Shown here: piece after piece, positions 10,631 through 20,542 of the stretch
Numbering within the stretch: position 1 is the first letter of the stretch
How the letters are laid out: each line of letters opens with the position of its first letter
Assembly (NCBI GenBank): GCA_920105625.2
Contig: OV050031.1
Coordinates: forward strand, 214,079,194 to 214,143,193
Direction of reading: 5' to 3'
DNA length: 64,000 nucleotides
Source of the DNA: Clusia tigrina
Taxonomy: Eukaryota; Arthropoda; Insecta; Diptera; Clusiidae
The notes under the pieces: model-generated
The model's database searches: none
Seen by the model: the letters and a program-made list of their open reading frames with translations, nothing else
What the model was told of the DNA's origin: nothing
Translations under genes and position numbers: made by a program

Positions 10631-12118
10631 AGAGAAATTAATACGTTGCTTATAGTTGGATATCGCTTTTTGGAAGAACGTCCGTACTCTAATTTCCTTC
10701 TATGTTCTTGTGCTCTGGAACTCGCCTCACCTAGAAAGCCACGCACATTTTTGTAGGCGTCTTTGAAAGATGCTCCCCTTCCATGTCGCGTAGTGAAACT
10801 GTGTGGGCAGTTTTCTGCACCACAACGGCAACTTCAGCTTGTAAAGAGGACAACAAGCAGCAAAATAGTTAATAAAATGTATTTTGAATGTTGCCTGGCA
10901 TCACATTTGCAATTACACCCCGGCTTAATTGGCGCTTAATTCCAGCTTCCAGCACCTTCGACAGACAAACTGGAAGCCCACTGATATTTGCTGCCTGCCT
11001 GGCGCATTGGCAGCGTAGATTTTCTGCTGCAGCAGCTGCGGTGATAGACAAGCAGCAGACGACGGGCCAAACTGGCACAAAAAGTCAACACTTTTAAATT
11101 GCCAATTGTGCTTTTTTGTTGATATTTTTTTGGTATTTTCTTTTGTTTTGTAGTCTGTTTTTTTTTTTTTAGGAAACATAAACAGCTGCAATCAAGACGA
11201 CAACAGGCAAAGCAGCCACAACAGCAGCAACATCGCCAACAACAACAACAACAGCAACAACAAAATGTTTCAGTGTAATTAGAATGTAGCCACGGAGTCT
11301 AGTCTCGTACAGCGTCTGGAAATGTAGCACTTTCAAATTTGCGCAATTGTTTTACATGTGGTTTCATTACTTCGTTAGTCGTGACGCTGCCAATGTGGGT
11401 GAGTGCGGGTCTGCCTGTCTGCCAGCCTGGCTGCAATTGTGTAACATTGCAAATTACTCAGAGCAAACGTTTCTCCTTGCATTCATAAACATTTAACTAG
11501 CTCGTAATTATATACACAACGTTTCGCTGCATTTTTTAAGCTTTTGAACACATTTATTTTTATTTAATATTATTATTTTTTTTAAATATTTTTATATAAT
11601 TTTATTGATAGCGTTGCCTTCAAATATGATTACAAAATTATGGAAAAATTACAAATTTACATGACAAAACGCTTTCGCTTGCCGCCGCCACTGTATCAGG
11701 CCTCATCACTGGTTGGCGCCGTGCAGGCGGCCCCTTGTTGAGACAGATCAACTTGAAATGCAGAAATCAGGTCTCTGCTGGGCTTAGGAATTTGGTGGTA
11801 ATGCGATACTTCTGCGGGTGGATTCGGTTAGGAAGGTGTTTTCATATTGATTTACTAATGATAATTTATTAATAATTAATTAATTATAATCAATTATGTC
11901 TAATATAAGGCCTAGAATATAGTAAAAAGCCAGCGGCATAATGTGCTTGTGGCCCCAGAAGTCTGGCTACAATTAATGTTGCTACGTGTATAGAAATATT
12001 TATAATCAGTTATATATTTCTCCTCAGTCTTAGGAAAGAATGATATAATTGCCATTCTCATTAGATTTTTGTCGACTTGTGTTGATGGGCTGAGGGTGGA
12101 GCTATGTGTGGTGTGATG
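10631..12118. other. No gene recognised; CAA/CAG repeat at 11205-11267
   Basis: Mostly non-coding. At 11205-11267 there is an imperfect CAA/CAG/CAC run of the kind common in fly regulatory and untranslated DNA. A GC-richer patch at 10869-11097 has overlapping frames on both strands but no domain. 11500-11620 is very T/A-rich. Confidence 0.45.
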
Positions 12119-12199
12119 AACAAGTAACCGCAGCTCCAAAGTGTTAACTTTGGTAATAATTTGACTAAATGAGCATGGCTTCTTAGAATTGCAAACAAG
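12119..12199 (-). repeat. Unidentified 80-bp dispersed repeat, copy 1
   Basis: The reverse complement matches 16312-16392 along its whole length, sharing 'ctcatttagtcaaatta' and 'ttaacactttggagctg'. Open frames cross this copy on the minus strand (12061-12273) without a recognisable domain. Confidence 0.7.
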
Positions 12200-12339
12200 A
12201 AGTACATCTGAGAATATACCACAACGAGCCATTCTATGTGCTTAAGTATGCTTTTTGCGACAAGGGCTGCCACTCCTACCTACCTACATCTGAGAATATC
12301 TGATTTTTTGGCGATATTCATAATCGTTCATCAATGGTA

Positions 12340-12480
12340 GCTTAGGTTAGAGTGGCAGAAAATGAAGCTCACCTAGGGCAAGAAGAATTAGTCCATTGTG
12401 ATACCACAGAGACATGTGTCTCTTAAACTGAGACACCCCTGTGGCTGGGAACCCACAGGAGGTGAGCCGTCGGTCGCCCC
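12340..12480 (-). mobile_element. Non-LTR 3' untranslated remnant
   Basis: The motif 'attgtgataccacagagac' followed by 'aaactgagacacccc' also occurs, slightly altered, at the 3' ends of the LOA-like tails near 19.0 and 35.1 kb. No coding sequence is attached, so it is only a scrap of an element on the minus strand. Confidence 0.45.
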
Positions 12481-12683
12481 AATAGGGTATTTAGAATAGA
12501 TATGCTAAGAAGACTATATTAGCTTAAAGACGAGTTAACGCAAATATTGTATTCTCGCACACCACCAATTCTCCATTCCAATGTAGTCTATTCTGTTTTT
12601 GCCTATTTGAGGGTCGTTCAGAATTTGGGGATAATATTTGCTAAGAGTTTTCCACTTAGTGGGATTTCTGGGATTAGATTAGA

Positions 12684-13030
12684 TGTTATACTCTGTAGTG
12701 TGCACTCTTAAGTTATAAGATGCTAAACAAAAAAAAACACACACGGTTCTAATGTTTCGTATGAACGAATCAAGCTGAACTTACTCATCATGCTTGCGCT
12801 GCAATTTTGACTCGCGCAATTACAAAGCTGGAATAGTAACTAGGTCAGGATTCATATTACAAATCGACTTAGTGTGAATGACACATGTAAATAGATATAA
12901 GTAAAAAGTAGTAAATAATGTTTAGATAATTGTAATAATTGCATAAAAGGCCAAGCTTTCGCACAATAAAATCAGATTCAAGTTAGAAGACTTAACACTA
13001 CTGTCTTAAATTCTCAAACTAGTACGGTGA
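12684..13030 (+). mobile_element. Candidate LTR (possibly BEL/Pao type)
   Basis: The segment starts with 'tgttatac' and ends with 'gacaca'. It has a TATA-like 'cataaaagg' at 12942 and an 'aataaa' polyadenylation signal at 12965, the order expected in an LTR. About 20 bp beyond its end lies 'tggtgacc' (13051), similar to primer-binding sites of BEL/Pao elements. No partner LTR, target duplication or coding region is visible, so this is a weak call that could be coincidence. Confidence 0.35.
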
Positions 13031-13129
13031 CACAACTGCACAGTGGTTAGTGGTGACCAAGGCAGACTCTGCCTTTCACCAGTCTATATACTAACATAAC
13101 ACATTGGCGATTCTGCGATTACAACTTCT

Positions 13130-14470
13130 CAATCTGAAAAATATATTCTGATGCCCCATTTATTTAAGAGATGAGGGTAGTCTCATCGATAGATCTTCTG
13201 TCAGGCTTATTTGTGACAGAAATTCATGTATTTTAGAGAAATATTGCTTAGCACCTTGCTTATAGCTATGAAATATTCTCCGAAATACCTGTGAATTTTG
13301 TGTGCCAAAGGTCCGCAGTCTCTGATCAGTTGCAGTGAGGTTTCGTCACTTTCTCCACAAAATCTACAGAAGGCATCTGAAGATAGACCCAACTTATTCA
13401 CGTGATAGGTGAGTCTACAGAGTTGCTTAAAACGCCTGTGATGATTCTTAATTTATTCCGAGGCATGTTTATTAACTCTTTAACTCTTTTAGGACTGAAG
13501 TCTCCCCGAAGAACTGTCTTATTCCCGGATCATTCTTTCAGGTTTGACGTCTTTTTGCAGCTGTGCACTTCTTTAGCTGTCCTCCAATGTTGTTGTTTGA
13601 TAGTCCACAAGGGGTTCAGAGCCGTTGAACAGAGAGTCCGCAGCTTTCTCTGGTACTCTATCAGCCTTCTCATTTCCCTGTACACCTACGTGGCCTTTTT
13701 TGCTAAGCTATCAACTTTCTCATTTCCCTCTGCTTTTATGTGTCTTTATATCAACAGTGGAGATAGCTTATTGACACTGCTTAGTAAGTTCAGTTTACCA
13801 CACAAGACAGTCCCACACAAGATTAGACCTCTCCAAGAGTGAGCTCAAATCTTCAAGTGGTGCGTGACTATCGGATAATATCACAATGTTTTTTCCCCGA
13901 TATCTCCTGTCAATGTTAAATTGGGCACATCTTTCAACAGCATGAATGTCCCCTTGAAAAATGTTTGGGAAAGTCCCCATTGATTCCCAGTAATTGGTTC
14001 TAGGCCCAGATACTTCCACCCAAGTTCCGCCCATAGTCTTAGAACTCTCTCTATACCATAAAAGGGAGTCTTCCCTAATTTTATACATTTCAGTAAGATC
14101 TTTCCATTCGTTTTGCAGCTTACTCGTAACTTTGTACTGTATTTCTGTGCAAAGTTGAATTTCCTTGGCAGAAAATCCTTGTGAGATTTTAGTGTACCGT
14201 GTTCTTGAGATGAGTTGTTACCCAATATGTTTCGGGTGTAATTTGATCCTCTCGGAACAATTTCTTGTATTCTGCTAAGCGATTTCCTAGCATAGTGTTG
14301 TATTACTAGATGAAAGGGTGTTAGATCTATATATATAATTGTCATTGCTGCCGTTGGATAGGTGAGAACAGGTGAGGACAGAGAGGTAACACGTTCTACT
14401 TTACTTAACATGGATTTCTCTGTCTTAAGTCTGACTCTATTTCACTAAGCTACAGAACCATAGGTGACGA
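13130..14470 (-). mobile_element. RNase H-bearing non-LTR retrotransposon, family B copy 1
   Basis: This minus-strand fragment covers the RT thumb, RNase H and terminal knuckle. Near 14411 the frame reads 'MLSKVERVT' and a 'TYPTAAM' block, the post-RT segment. RNase H follows at about 14088-13795 with 'PNIFQGDIHAVERCAQFNI' and 'NIVILSDSHA', in which the usual QAE is QGD. The knuckle 'CRFCGESDETSLQLIRDC' is at 13370-13310. Three frame changes separate these blocks. The 3' region ends in 'aaataaatggggcatcaga', which recurs in the copies at 22.6 and 62.4 kb and defines the family. Confidence 0.82.
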
Positions 14471-14755
14471 TTGGTATCACCATCAAGGTATACATCCAGA
14501 GAATGATTTTTTGGTTCGCCAAGATTTACCGGCAAGCCTTCTGCATATCATTTAGGAATTTGTAGCCTCTTGGTGGTTGCTCTCAGGTGAGCATTCCACA
14601 ATATCTTTTTGCTTCCAAAAATTGGTATGATCGTTTTCGTTGTTAAATTGGTGCTTAAGTCGCAAGACAGACACTAGTTCATAAGATTCAAATGGGTGTA
14701 TATCAACCAGGTGATATCCTCTAACCTGGAAGAATACAACTAACAACTTTAGATT

Positions 14756-14905
14756 AAGTTAGGTTAGACTAAGGCTTAAGGATTAAGTTAGGCATAGGCC
14801 GCTCAGACCTGTCAGGTCCTTAGCAATACCAGAGAAGTCTCCGTTAGCACTCGCGGAAGTAGAGATTATTGAATAGGAAGTTGTTTTTTGGTTGACCGTG
14901 TGGGT
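14756..14905 (-). mobile_element. Non-LTR 3' end, family G1, copy a
   Basis: Reversed 3' untranslated sequence with 'ctgtcaggtccttagcaat' and 'actcgcggaagtagag', matching 15095-15200. It lies head-to-tail with the next copy. Confidence 0.6.
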
Positions 14906-14927
14906 GTAGCGATTCCAAGTTTGAAAC

Positions 14928-15370
14928 GGAAATGGAAAAATGTCTGAATTTCTTTTTCACACTCATAGAATTTCTAAAAATTAGTAGTTTAGGGAGCTGA
15001 AGGCCCTGGCAGCTAGTGCTCCCCTTACAATGTAAAATAATAATTAAGTTATTGTTTTTCTAGTAATAATAATAATAATAATAGTAGTTTAGTTTAGGTT
15101 ACAATGGTTGACGGAAGCGCCCCCTATTGACGTGTTAGGTCCTTACAGATTCCAGATACCAGTCTCCATTTAGGACTCGCGGAAATGGAGGTCATTGAAT
15201 AAGGAAACGTTCTTAGGCTTATAAGTGGAGGGTTGAAACCAATTTTAGTCCCTCAAACCAGGGAGCCCCCAAGTATTTTAAGCGTGCTCTAGTGATTGAT
15301 GAACAGAAACATGGGAGATGCTCCAAGGTTCCCTTGAACTCTGTTTCCTCACATTTCCTACACCCATCCA
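14928..15370 (+). repeat. Inverted duplication, left arm
   Basis: The arm matches the reverse complement of about 16855-17186. It contains unique-looking sequence ('ggaaatggaaaaatgtc'), the family G1 3' end and part of its coding tail. It differs from the other arm by the 89-bp SINE insertion at 14993-15081. Confidence 0.75.
14993..15081 (+). mobile_element. 5'-truncated SINE with 11-bp target site duplication
   Basis: The insert starts 'ggagctgaaggccctggca' and ends in an (AAT)n tail. It is flanked by the direct repeat 'tagtagtttag' at 14982-14992 and 15082-15092. The inverted partner at about 17115-17130 reads 'tagtaagttaag' without any insert, an empty site. The body matches the longer SINE copy at 15655-15863. 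Confidence 0.85.
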
Positions 15371-15500
15371 TTGCTTATGAGCCGCATCTTTTTCGTATGT
15401 ACTTCCGTTAGGGAATCGCTTGTCAGTATACATATAATCAATATGCAATCGTTCCCTTGAAATGTCAGCATAGACGTGGTATAACTCATACATATAAGTT
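15093..15500 (-). mobile_element. Non-LTR 3' tail, family G1, copy b
   Basis: Minus-strand coding remnant around 15380-15240 reads 'GTLEHLPCFCSS' and 'LKYLGAPWFEGLK', the end of the terminal knuckle domain. A 3' untranslated part follows, ending 'ccattgtaacctaaac' near 15095. The same 3' end is present on the other strand at 16.9-17.1 kb. Frame breaks separate it from 15278-15493, where the visible open frame is spurious. Confidence 0.7.
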
Positions 15501-15654
15501 TTAGAGATACAAAATTAAATATTGTTGATCATAATTGTGTATAATGGGTTGTACTGTCGGTGTATTATGCGAAAGTTGTACATGGTATCTAATATGGATG
15601 AAAAATACGTACTAGTATCCTACAAATTTATGAGTATATAAGTTTCATAATGAA

Positions 15655-15816
15655 ACAAACCAGAGTTAGATGAGTCGCAGGTTCAAATCCTGCCACGGGC
15701 TTGGTCTCCAAAAAACTGCTTCTTTCGATAAAATCCTTTTCTCTTCGAGTCGAAGGCCTCTGTAGCCAGTACTCATTCCCCCAACACCTTGCACTCATAA
15801 TTAATTATGGTGTAAG

Positions 15817-15863
<47 letters not shown>
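15655..15863 (+). mobile_element. tRNA-derived SINE with (AAT)n tail
   Basis: The head contains 'gcaggttcaaatcctgcc', a good RNA polymerase III B box with the T-arm stem of a tRNA. The A box is not clear, so the 5' end is probably truncated. The body ('gagtcgaaggcctctgtag', 'cagtactcattccc') is shared with the copies at 14993 and 23770. The 3' end is a run of about fifteen AAT triplets (15818-15863). Confidence 0.75.
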
Positions 15864-16311
15864 GGTGTTCCTCAAATGAGTTTTCAGCAGTTCAATGGAT
15901 GTGAAGTGGTGTGGCTTTTATCTACTTTGCAAAAGTTATTTTGACTCCTGATACAAAAGTTCATGAAAAAGTGTCCAAAAGTTTCATATAAAAATAGAGT
16001 GATATGCGGAGTTCATTTAGGAAGTATTTCAGATGAAGAATATTCTTGTATATATATACATATGTCCATCTAAACACGCCTTCATCTTTAGAGTACCCCC
16101 AATACAAATTTGATATACTTTTTTGCACACTTTATTAAGAACATAAATCGCAACAAACTGAGCCAAATTTGTTACATTCCCAGGTCTAATTGGAATTTAA
16201 CCTTTTCTTGTTTCAAATAGTTGCGAAATACTTGAAAAGTAAAATGAGAAATAAACATAACTTTAAAAAAAAATGCTATAAATTTTATGTTTAAATTTGA
16301 CCGCCTCTTAA
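15864..16311. other. No gene recognised
   Basis: AT-rich DNA with no supportable gene or repeat. Confidence 0.4.
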
Positions 16312-16392
16312 GTGTTTGAAATTCTAAGAAGGCACACTCATTTAGTCAAATTAGTAACGAACTTAACACTTTGGAGCTGTGGCTACTTGAAG
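16312..16392 (+). repeat. Unidentified 80-bp dispersed repeat, copy 2
   Basis: Inverted partner of 12119-12199. It is followed at 16395-16425 by short 'aagcgg' repeats that are not in copy 1. Confidence 0.7.
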
Positions 16393-16839
16393 AGCCCCAA
16401 GCGGAAAGCGGCAAGCGGCAGGCAGATTTCGTAAGCGATGTCTTCGGGCTGCTTACGAGTATGCGGCGGAATTCCAGTTGAGCGCATGTCAAAAGTGCGC
16501 CAAGTTAGATTCAGATTGCAGGCAATTTTTAATACCCCAACGCTGACTTATAAGAATTAGAGAAACTGGTAGTATCGAGATTGTGTGTGTAATATCTCGA
16601 ACATTAATCAACGATGTGTGTTGGCGAAGAAACATATTGCTATGCACACTAATATGAGAACTTCAGAAATGCCGTGTGGATTATTTGACATCCTTTAAAT
16701 TACTGGTGAAATTTTCAAGACGTGTTTATATGCAAAACAGGAATTGATGATGTTGTGGAAAATATTTAGAATGATTCAGCAATCTGTTGACATTGCAGAG
16801 AAATTTGCTGAGAATTCTCAAATGGAGTTACTAGTTGTG

Positions 16840-17125
16840 AATACTGTAAATTGCGATATTGTAGGATATACGGGGAAACAGATTCCAAGACCCCTTGGAG
16901 TATGTTTCTGTCCATCAATCGCTAGCCGACGCTTAAAATACTTGAGGGCTCCCTGGTTTGGGGGACTAAAAGAGGTTTCAACCCTCCACTTATAAGTCTA
17001 AGAACATCCCCCTATTCAATGACCTCTATTTCCGTGAGTCCTAAATGGAGACTGGTATCTGGATTGTGTAAGGACCTAACACGTCAATACTTCGTCTATT
17101 CCGTCAACCATTGTAACTTAACTTA
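16840..17125 (+). mobile_element. Non-LTR 3' tail, family G1, copy c
   Basis: Plus-strand remnant 'RRLKYLRAPWFGGLKEVSTL' ends in a stop at about 16993. The 3' untranslated region continues to 'ccgtcaaccattgtaac' near 17115. It is the reverse-orientation partner of the tail at 15093-15500 and forms part of the inverted duplication. Confidence 0.7.
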
Positions 17126-17186
17126 CTAGTTTTCAGAAATTCTATGAGTGAGAAAAAAAAATTCTGACATTTTTCCATTTCCATAT
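16855..17186 (-). repeat. Inverted duplication, right arm
   Basis: Matches 14928-15370 in reverse. It carries the empty site for the SINE and extends past the element end into 'gacatttttccatttcc', so more than the retrotransposon tail was duplicated. Confidence 0.75.
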
Positions 17187-17424
17187 GTCAGCAGATGTTA
17201 ATTTCAGTAATTGATACTTTTCAAGAATCAGTTTGGTACTAAATTTCAAGAGTACAATTGATGACCTCATATGGAGTTTATTGTGAATTTTTAGATTTAA
17301 GGAATTTGAATTAATTTCAGAAATTCATTTCAAATAACAATTTCAACTTAAATTTATATCAATTGATGTATCTGAGAAACTTAGTTGCATATTTTGAATT
17401 ATTAATGAATTTTTGTTCATAGAA
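17187..17424. repeat. AT-rich tract with recurrent 'TTTCAGNAATTGA'-like motif
   Basis: Degenerate motifs such as 'tttcagtaattga', 'tttcagaaattca' and 'tatcagcaatccaa' recur here, again at 18206-18984 and at 19640-19870. The retrotransposon pieces at 17.4-18.2 and 19.0-19.6 kb appear to have landed in this tract. Confidence 0.45.
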
Positions 17425-18205
17425 TTGTATTCGAAACCGTCAAGGATTTCGTTTCTCTAGGATCCAGCATTAACACTAACAATATTGTCAACCTTGAGAT
17501 CAAGCGAAGAATAACTGTTGTCAATAAAATATATTATGGGCTCATTAGGCAATTGAGACGCAGAACCCTCTCTCGACGAATGAAAATAACGCTCTATAAG
17601 TTCCTCATACTTCCAGGCTTAATGTATAGCGATGAGATGTGGACAATGACCACTAATGATGAGAGGCTGTTGGGAACACTCGAGAGGAAGTTACTTTAGA
17701 AGATTTATGGTTCAATAAGCGTGGACGACTTTTATAGAAGAAAACGGACTCATTAGGCAATTGAGACCCAGAACCCTCCTTCAACGAATGAAAATAATGC
17801 TCTATAAGTCCCTCATACTTCCCGTCGAAATGTATGGCTCTGAGACGTGGAGAATGATGAGAGGCTGCTGGGAGCCAGAGAGGAAGATACTTTACAAGAT
17901 CTATGGGCCAATAAGCGTGGACAACTTTTATAGAAGATGATGGGACAATGAGCTGCATGAGCTTTACGCCAACACGAACATAGTGAAACTTAAAAATCCA
18001 GCGGCTCCGCTGTCTTGGTCCTGTTGGAAAAATGGATAGGGAATCTCCGTCTAAGAAGGTGTATAATTCGACCCACGGTGGTGGTCTCCGTTGGAAAGAC
18101 CAGATACTGAGGAACCCGTCTGCGTTGCAGAGATGGCTGAGGAATCTTTGTTGAGGCGGTCAAAACCCATCATCGGTTGTAGCGATCAAAGAAGAAAAAA
18201 ATAAA
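17425..18205 (+). mobile_element. RTE-clade retrotransposon 3' part with internal tandem duplication
   Basis: The plus strand encodes the C-terminal RT region of an RTE-type element. It has 'VKDFVSLGSSI', then 'YYGLIRQLRRRTLSRRMK' and 'SDEMWTMTTNDERLLG' (consensus 'GSETWTLT'). A second, better-preserved pass follows with 'YGSETW'. The first pass (from 17541) and second pass (from 17749) are a direct duplication offset by about 200-208 bp. After the second comes 'WNNELHELY', a worn 'RLRWLGHV' and a 3' end in 'gatcaaagaagaaaaaaa', typical of RTE. Frames are broken, so it is a pseudogene. A second copy is at 38135-38530. Confidence 0.82.
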
Positions 18206-18984
18206 TTGATATATGAAATTCAAGAAATAAACTAATTCTAATTTTTAGATACGGCTCTGCTAAGTTTAAGTAATTTAATAATAGCTGAATTTTTGATAAT
18301 TGATGATTTTATAGCTAATTACTGAAAACTTTCCATATATCAGCAATCCAATTTTTGACTTTAAGTAATTAAATCTGTAACTTTAAATTTTGATTATCAG
18401 CAATTGAATAAATTCATTACAAGCATCGAAATCCGAGTACTTTAAAAAGATTCTTCTAAATTAACGACATTAATAAAATTAGAATATTTCAGTAATGAAA
18501 TTTCAACTCTTTACATATTGAATTGCTAACTTTAAGTAATTGACGAGTTCATTTTAAAATTATGACTATTTTAAATCGAGTTACAAAATTTTCGAAATTT
18601 ATTTCAAATCAGAGCAACTAAATTACTAGCTTATAATCTAATTCTTCGTTTTAGGGATAAATTAGTACATAGATTGCAAATATTCAGTTACTTTATTTCA
18701 GAAATTGAGATATTGCTGTTCAGTAATCCAATAAATAAATTTCTATATTTTGTTCAAAGATTTCAGTGATCAAACCGATACTTTTCATACCTTAATTCCT
18801 TTTTTAGGAAAATGATGATGATATTTTTCTAGTTAGATATCAACAATTGAGTTACTTATATATAAAAATGGAATTGGTGCAGTTCAGCAATAATAAAAGG
18901 AAATTTTCATAAACTTATTCAAACATTTTAGTGGTCAAATTACTACTTTTCAGGAATTGAAGATGATATTTTGTTATGCAGATA
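18206..18984. repeat. AT-rich tract with recurrent 'TTTCAGNAATTGA'-like motif, continued
   Basis: Same degenerate motif as in 17187-17424, with 'tttaagtaattgac' and 'tttcagtgatcaaa' variants at irregular spacing. No coding potential. Confidence 0.45.
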
Positions 18985-19635
18985 GAAAAATTGGCCCGTT
19001 GTGGTACCACAGAGACATGGGCCCATTAAACTGAAACACCCCCGGGGACCGAACTGTAAACCAATGCAATTCCCTGATGAAGCGAGCTATCTGGCTTATA
19101 CTAAAGCAGGATATTTCAGCAAGATCAGAATTCTTCTAGCGAGGGCAGTGCTGTATCATATCAAGTGTGTGGTCTGCTCCTCCTCGTCCGGTGACTGGCA
19201 GCTGCGGCAAAAGTCAGTGGAGGGTAGGCTAAGCCTCTGGGCATGTCTGCCAATGATAAGATGGACAACCAGTACTGCAACTGTCGTTGCTTGGGAGTCA
19301 CGTCTTAGCTGCAGTAATTACGTGGTATTATAAGAGCTCAGCGAGGCCCAAATTTCTCTGGTGACTCTGCAAGTCTGTTCCTCAGATCAGAGCTTGTTAG
19401 CTACATGCCTGTATACCTGCATAATGAGTAGTTTTACAGACGAGAGAGGTACACCCACGTTTTGGGTAGGTATGGTGGCTCTTCTCACCAATTCGTCCGG
19501 CTTCTAATTGCCAACAATACCTCTGTGACCGCGAACTGAACGGAGGAGAACTCTGGTTCGCCCTGATACGGTACTTAGAGCAGACCGGCATATTACCACA
19601 AGCTTTGAAGGGATGTAGACCCAAGAAAGTGACTT
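18985..19635 (-). mobile_element. LOA-like 3' tail (RNase H end, linker, zinc knuckle)
   Basis: Reading down from 19635, the minus strand shows the end of RNase H ('HRGIVGN', then a stop, 'KPDELVRR'), a linker 'VGVPLSSVKLLIMQ', a 'VGRHAQRL'-like stretch and the knuckle 'CRSCQSPDEEEQTTHLI'. The 3' untranslated part contains the shared 'gtggtaccacagagac' motif near 19008. Several stops and a frame change make it a pseudogene. Confidence 0.75.
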
Positions 19636-20479
19636 TATAACTTAGTTTTGTAGTAAACAAATAACAGAATTTTCGAAATAAAGTTGCTATTGAAGAAATT
19701 GCTGACTTGGTATTGAAATTTTTAATAATTGAAGTGAAATGCATTAATTTTAGAAATGTAATTCAAACCTTTGCAAAACAGCAAACTTTTTCAAACTGAG
19801 TTTTCATATCAGCAGACCAGCATTGGAATTATATAATTCCAGTGTCCGATTGATATATTTCAGCAGCCAGTTGACATCTAATGCCAACACAATTTTCATC
19901 ATTACATCTTCTCGAATTAAGTGGAATTGTGTCTTCAACCCGTTTCTCCTTCCGTTGTCGAATTTTACTCTTTTTATTTACTTAATATATATGTACGTAT
20001 ATATGTATATATGTACGTATATATATATGCGATTGCGCTTCCTCGCCACTATAAAAAGAGATCACGCACTTTTTCCTGCCTTATTTGCGGCCTGCTGCTA
20101 ATTTAAAATTATAATGAATTGTAATCAAAAGCAAAATGATGTGCAAGAACACATGAAATACAACCAGATATGCCCCTTTAGAGCAAAAGTCCATATAAGG
20201 TAGGAAAAAAGCGTTGTCAGCGACAAGCAAAACATCACAGCTCCGAATGCATAAAAGCCACACACAATTCCCGTACGCTGAGACGACCTCAAACGCTGCT
20301 GTTGTTGCGGTTGCTGTTGTACTGAGCAAGCGACCGGTGTGGACAGAGCGCTCCAGCGGGAAAATTTCCAGCACTGCTTTATTTGCAACAATCAATTTAC
20401 AAGCAATTTACACGCAAAATAAACGCACTACTCTGTGAGATACGCACCTCAAATACAGATACAAGATACAATTGCACAA
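19636..20479. other. No gene recognised
   Basis: 19640-19870 continues the AT-rich motif tract. 19985-20035 is an alternating 'tatatgtacgtatata' repeat. 20240-20400 is GC-richer with GCTGTTGTTG-type triplets. No supportable gene. Confidence 0.4.
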
Positions 20480-20542
20480 CAGAACAGACTAGAGCAGAGC
20501 TGACCAGAGCAGAGCAGACCAGACCAGACCAGAGCAGAACAG
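20480..20542. repeat. Short 'CAGAGCAGAC' tandem repeat
   Basis: Imperfect 5-bp and 10-bp units ('cagag', 'cagac') are repeated about twelve times. Confidence 0.8.

Noticed and set aside
15680..15700. Possible tRNA gene at the 'ggttcaaatcc' B box
   Set aside because: No acceptor stem, anticodon arm or A box in register; the body and (AAT)n tail identify it as a SINE.
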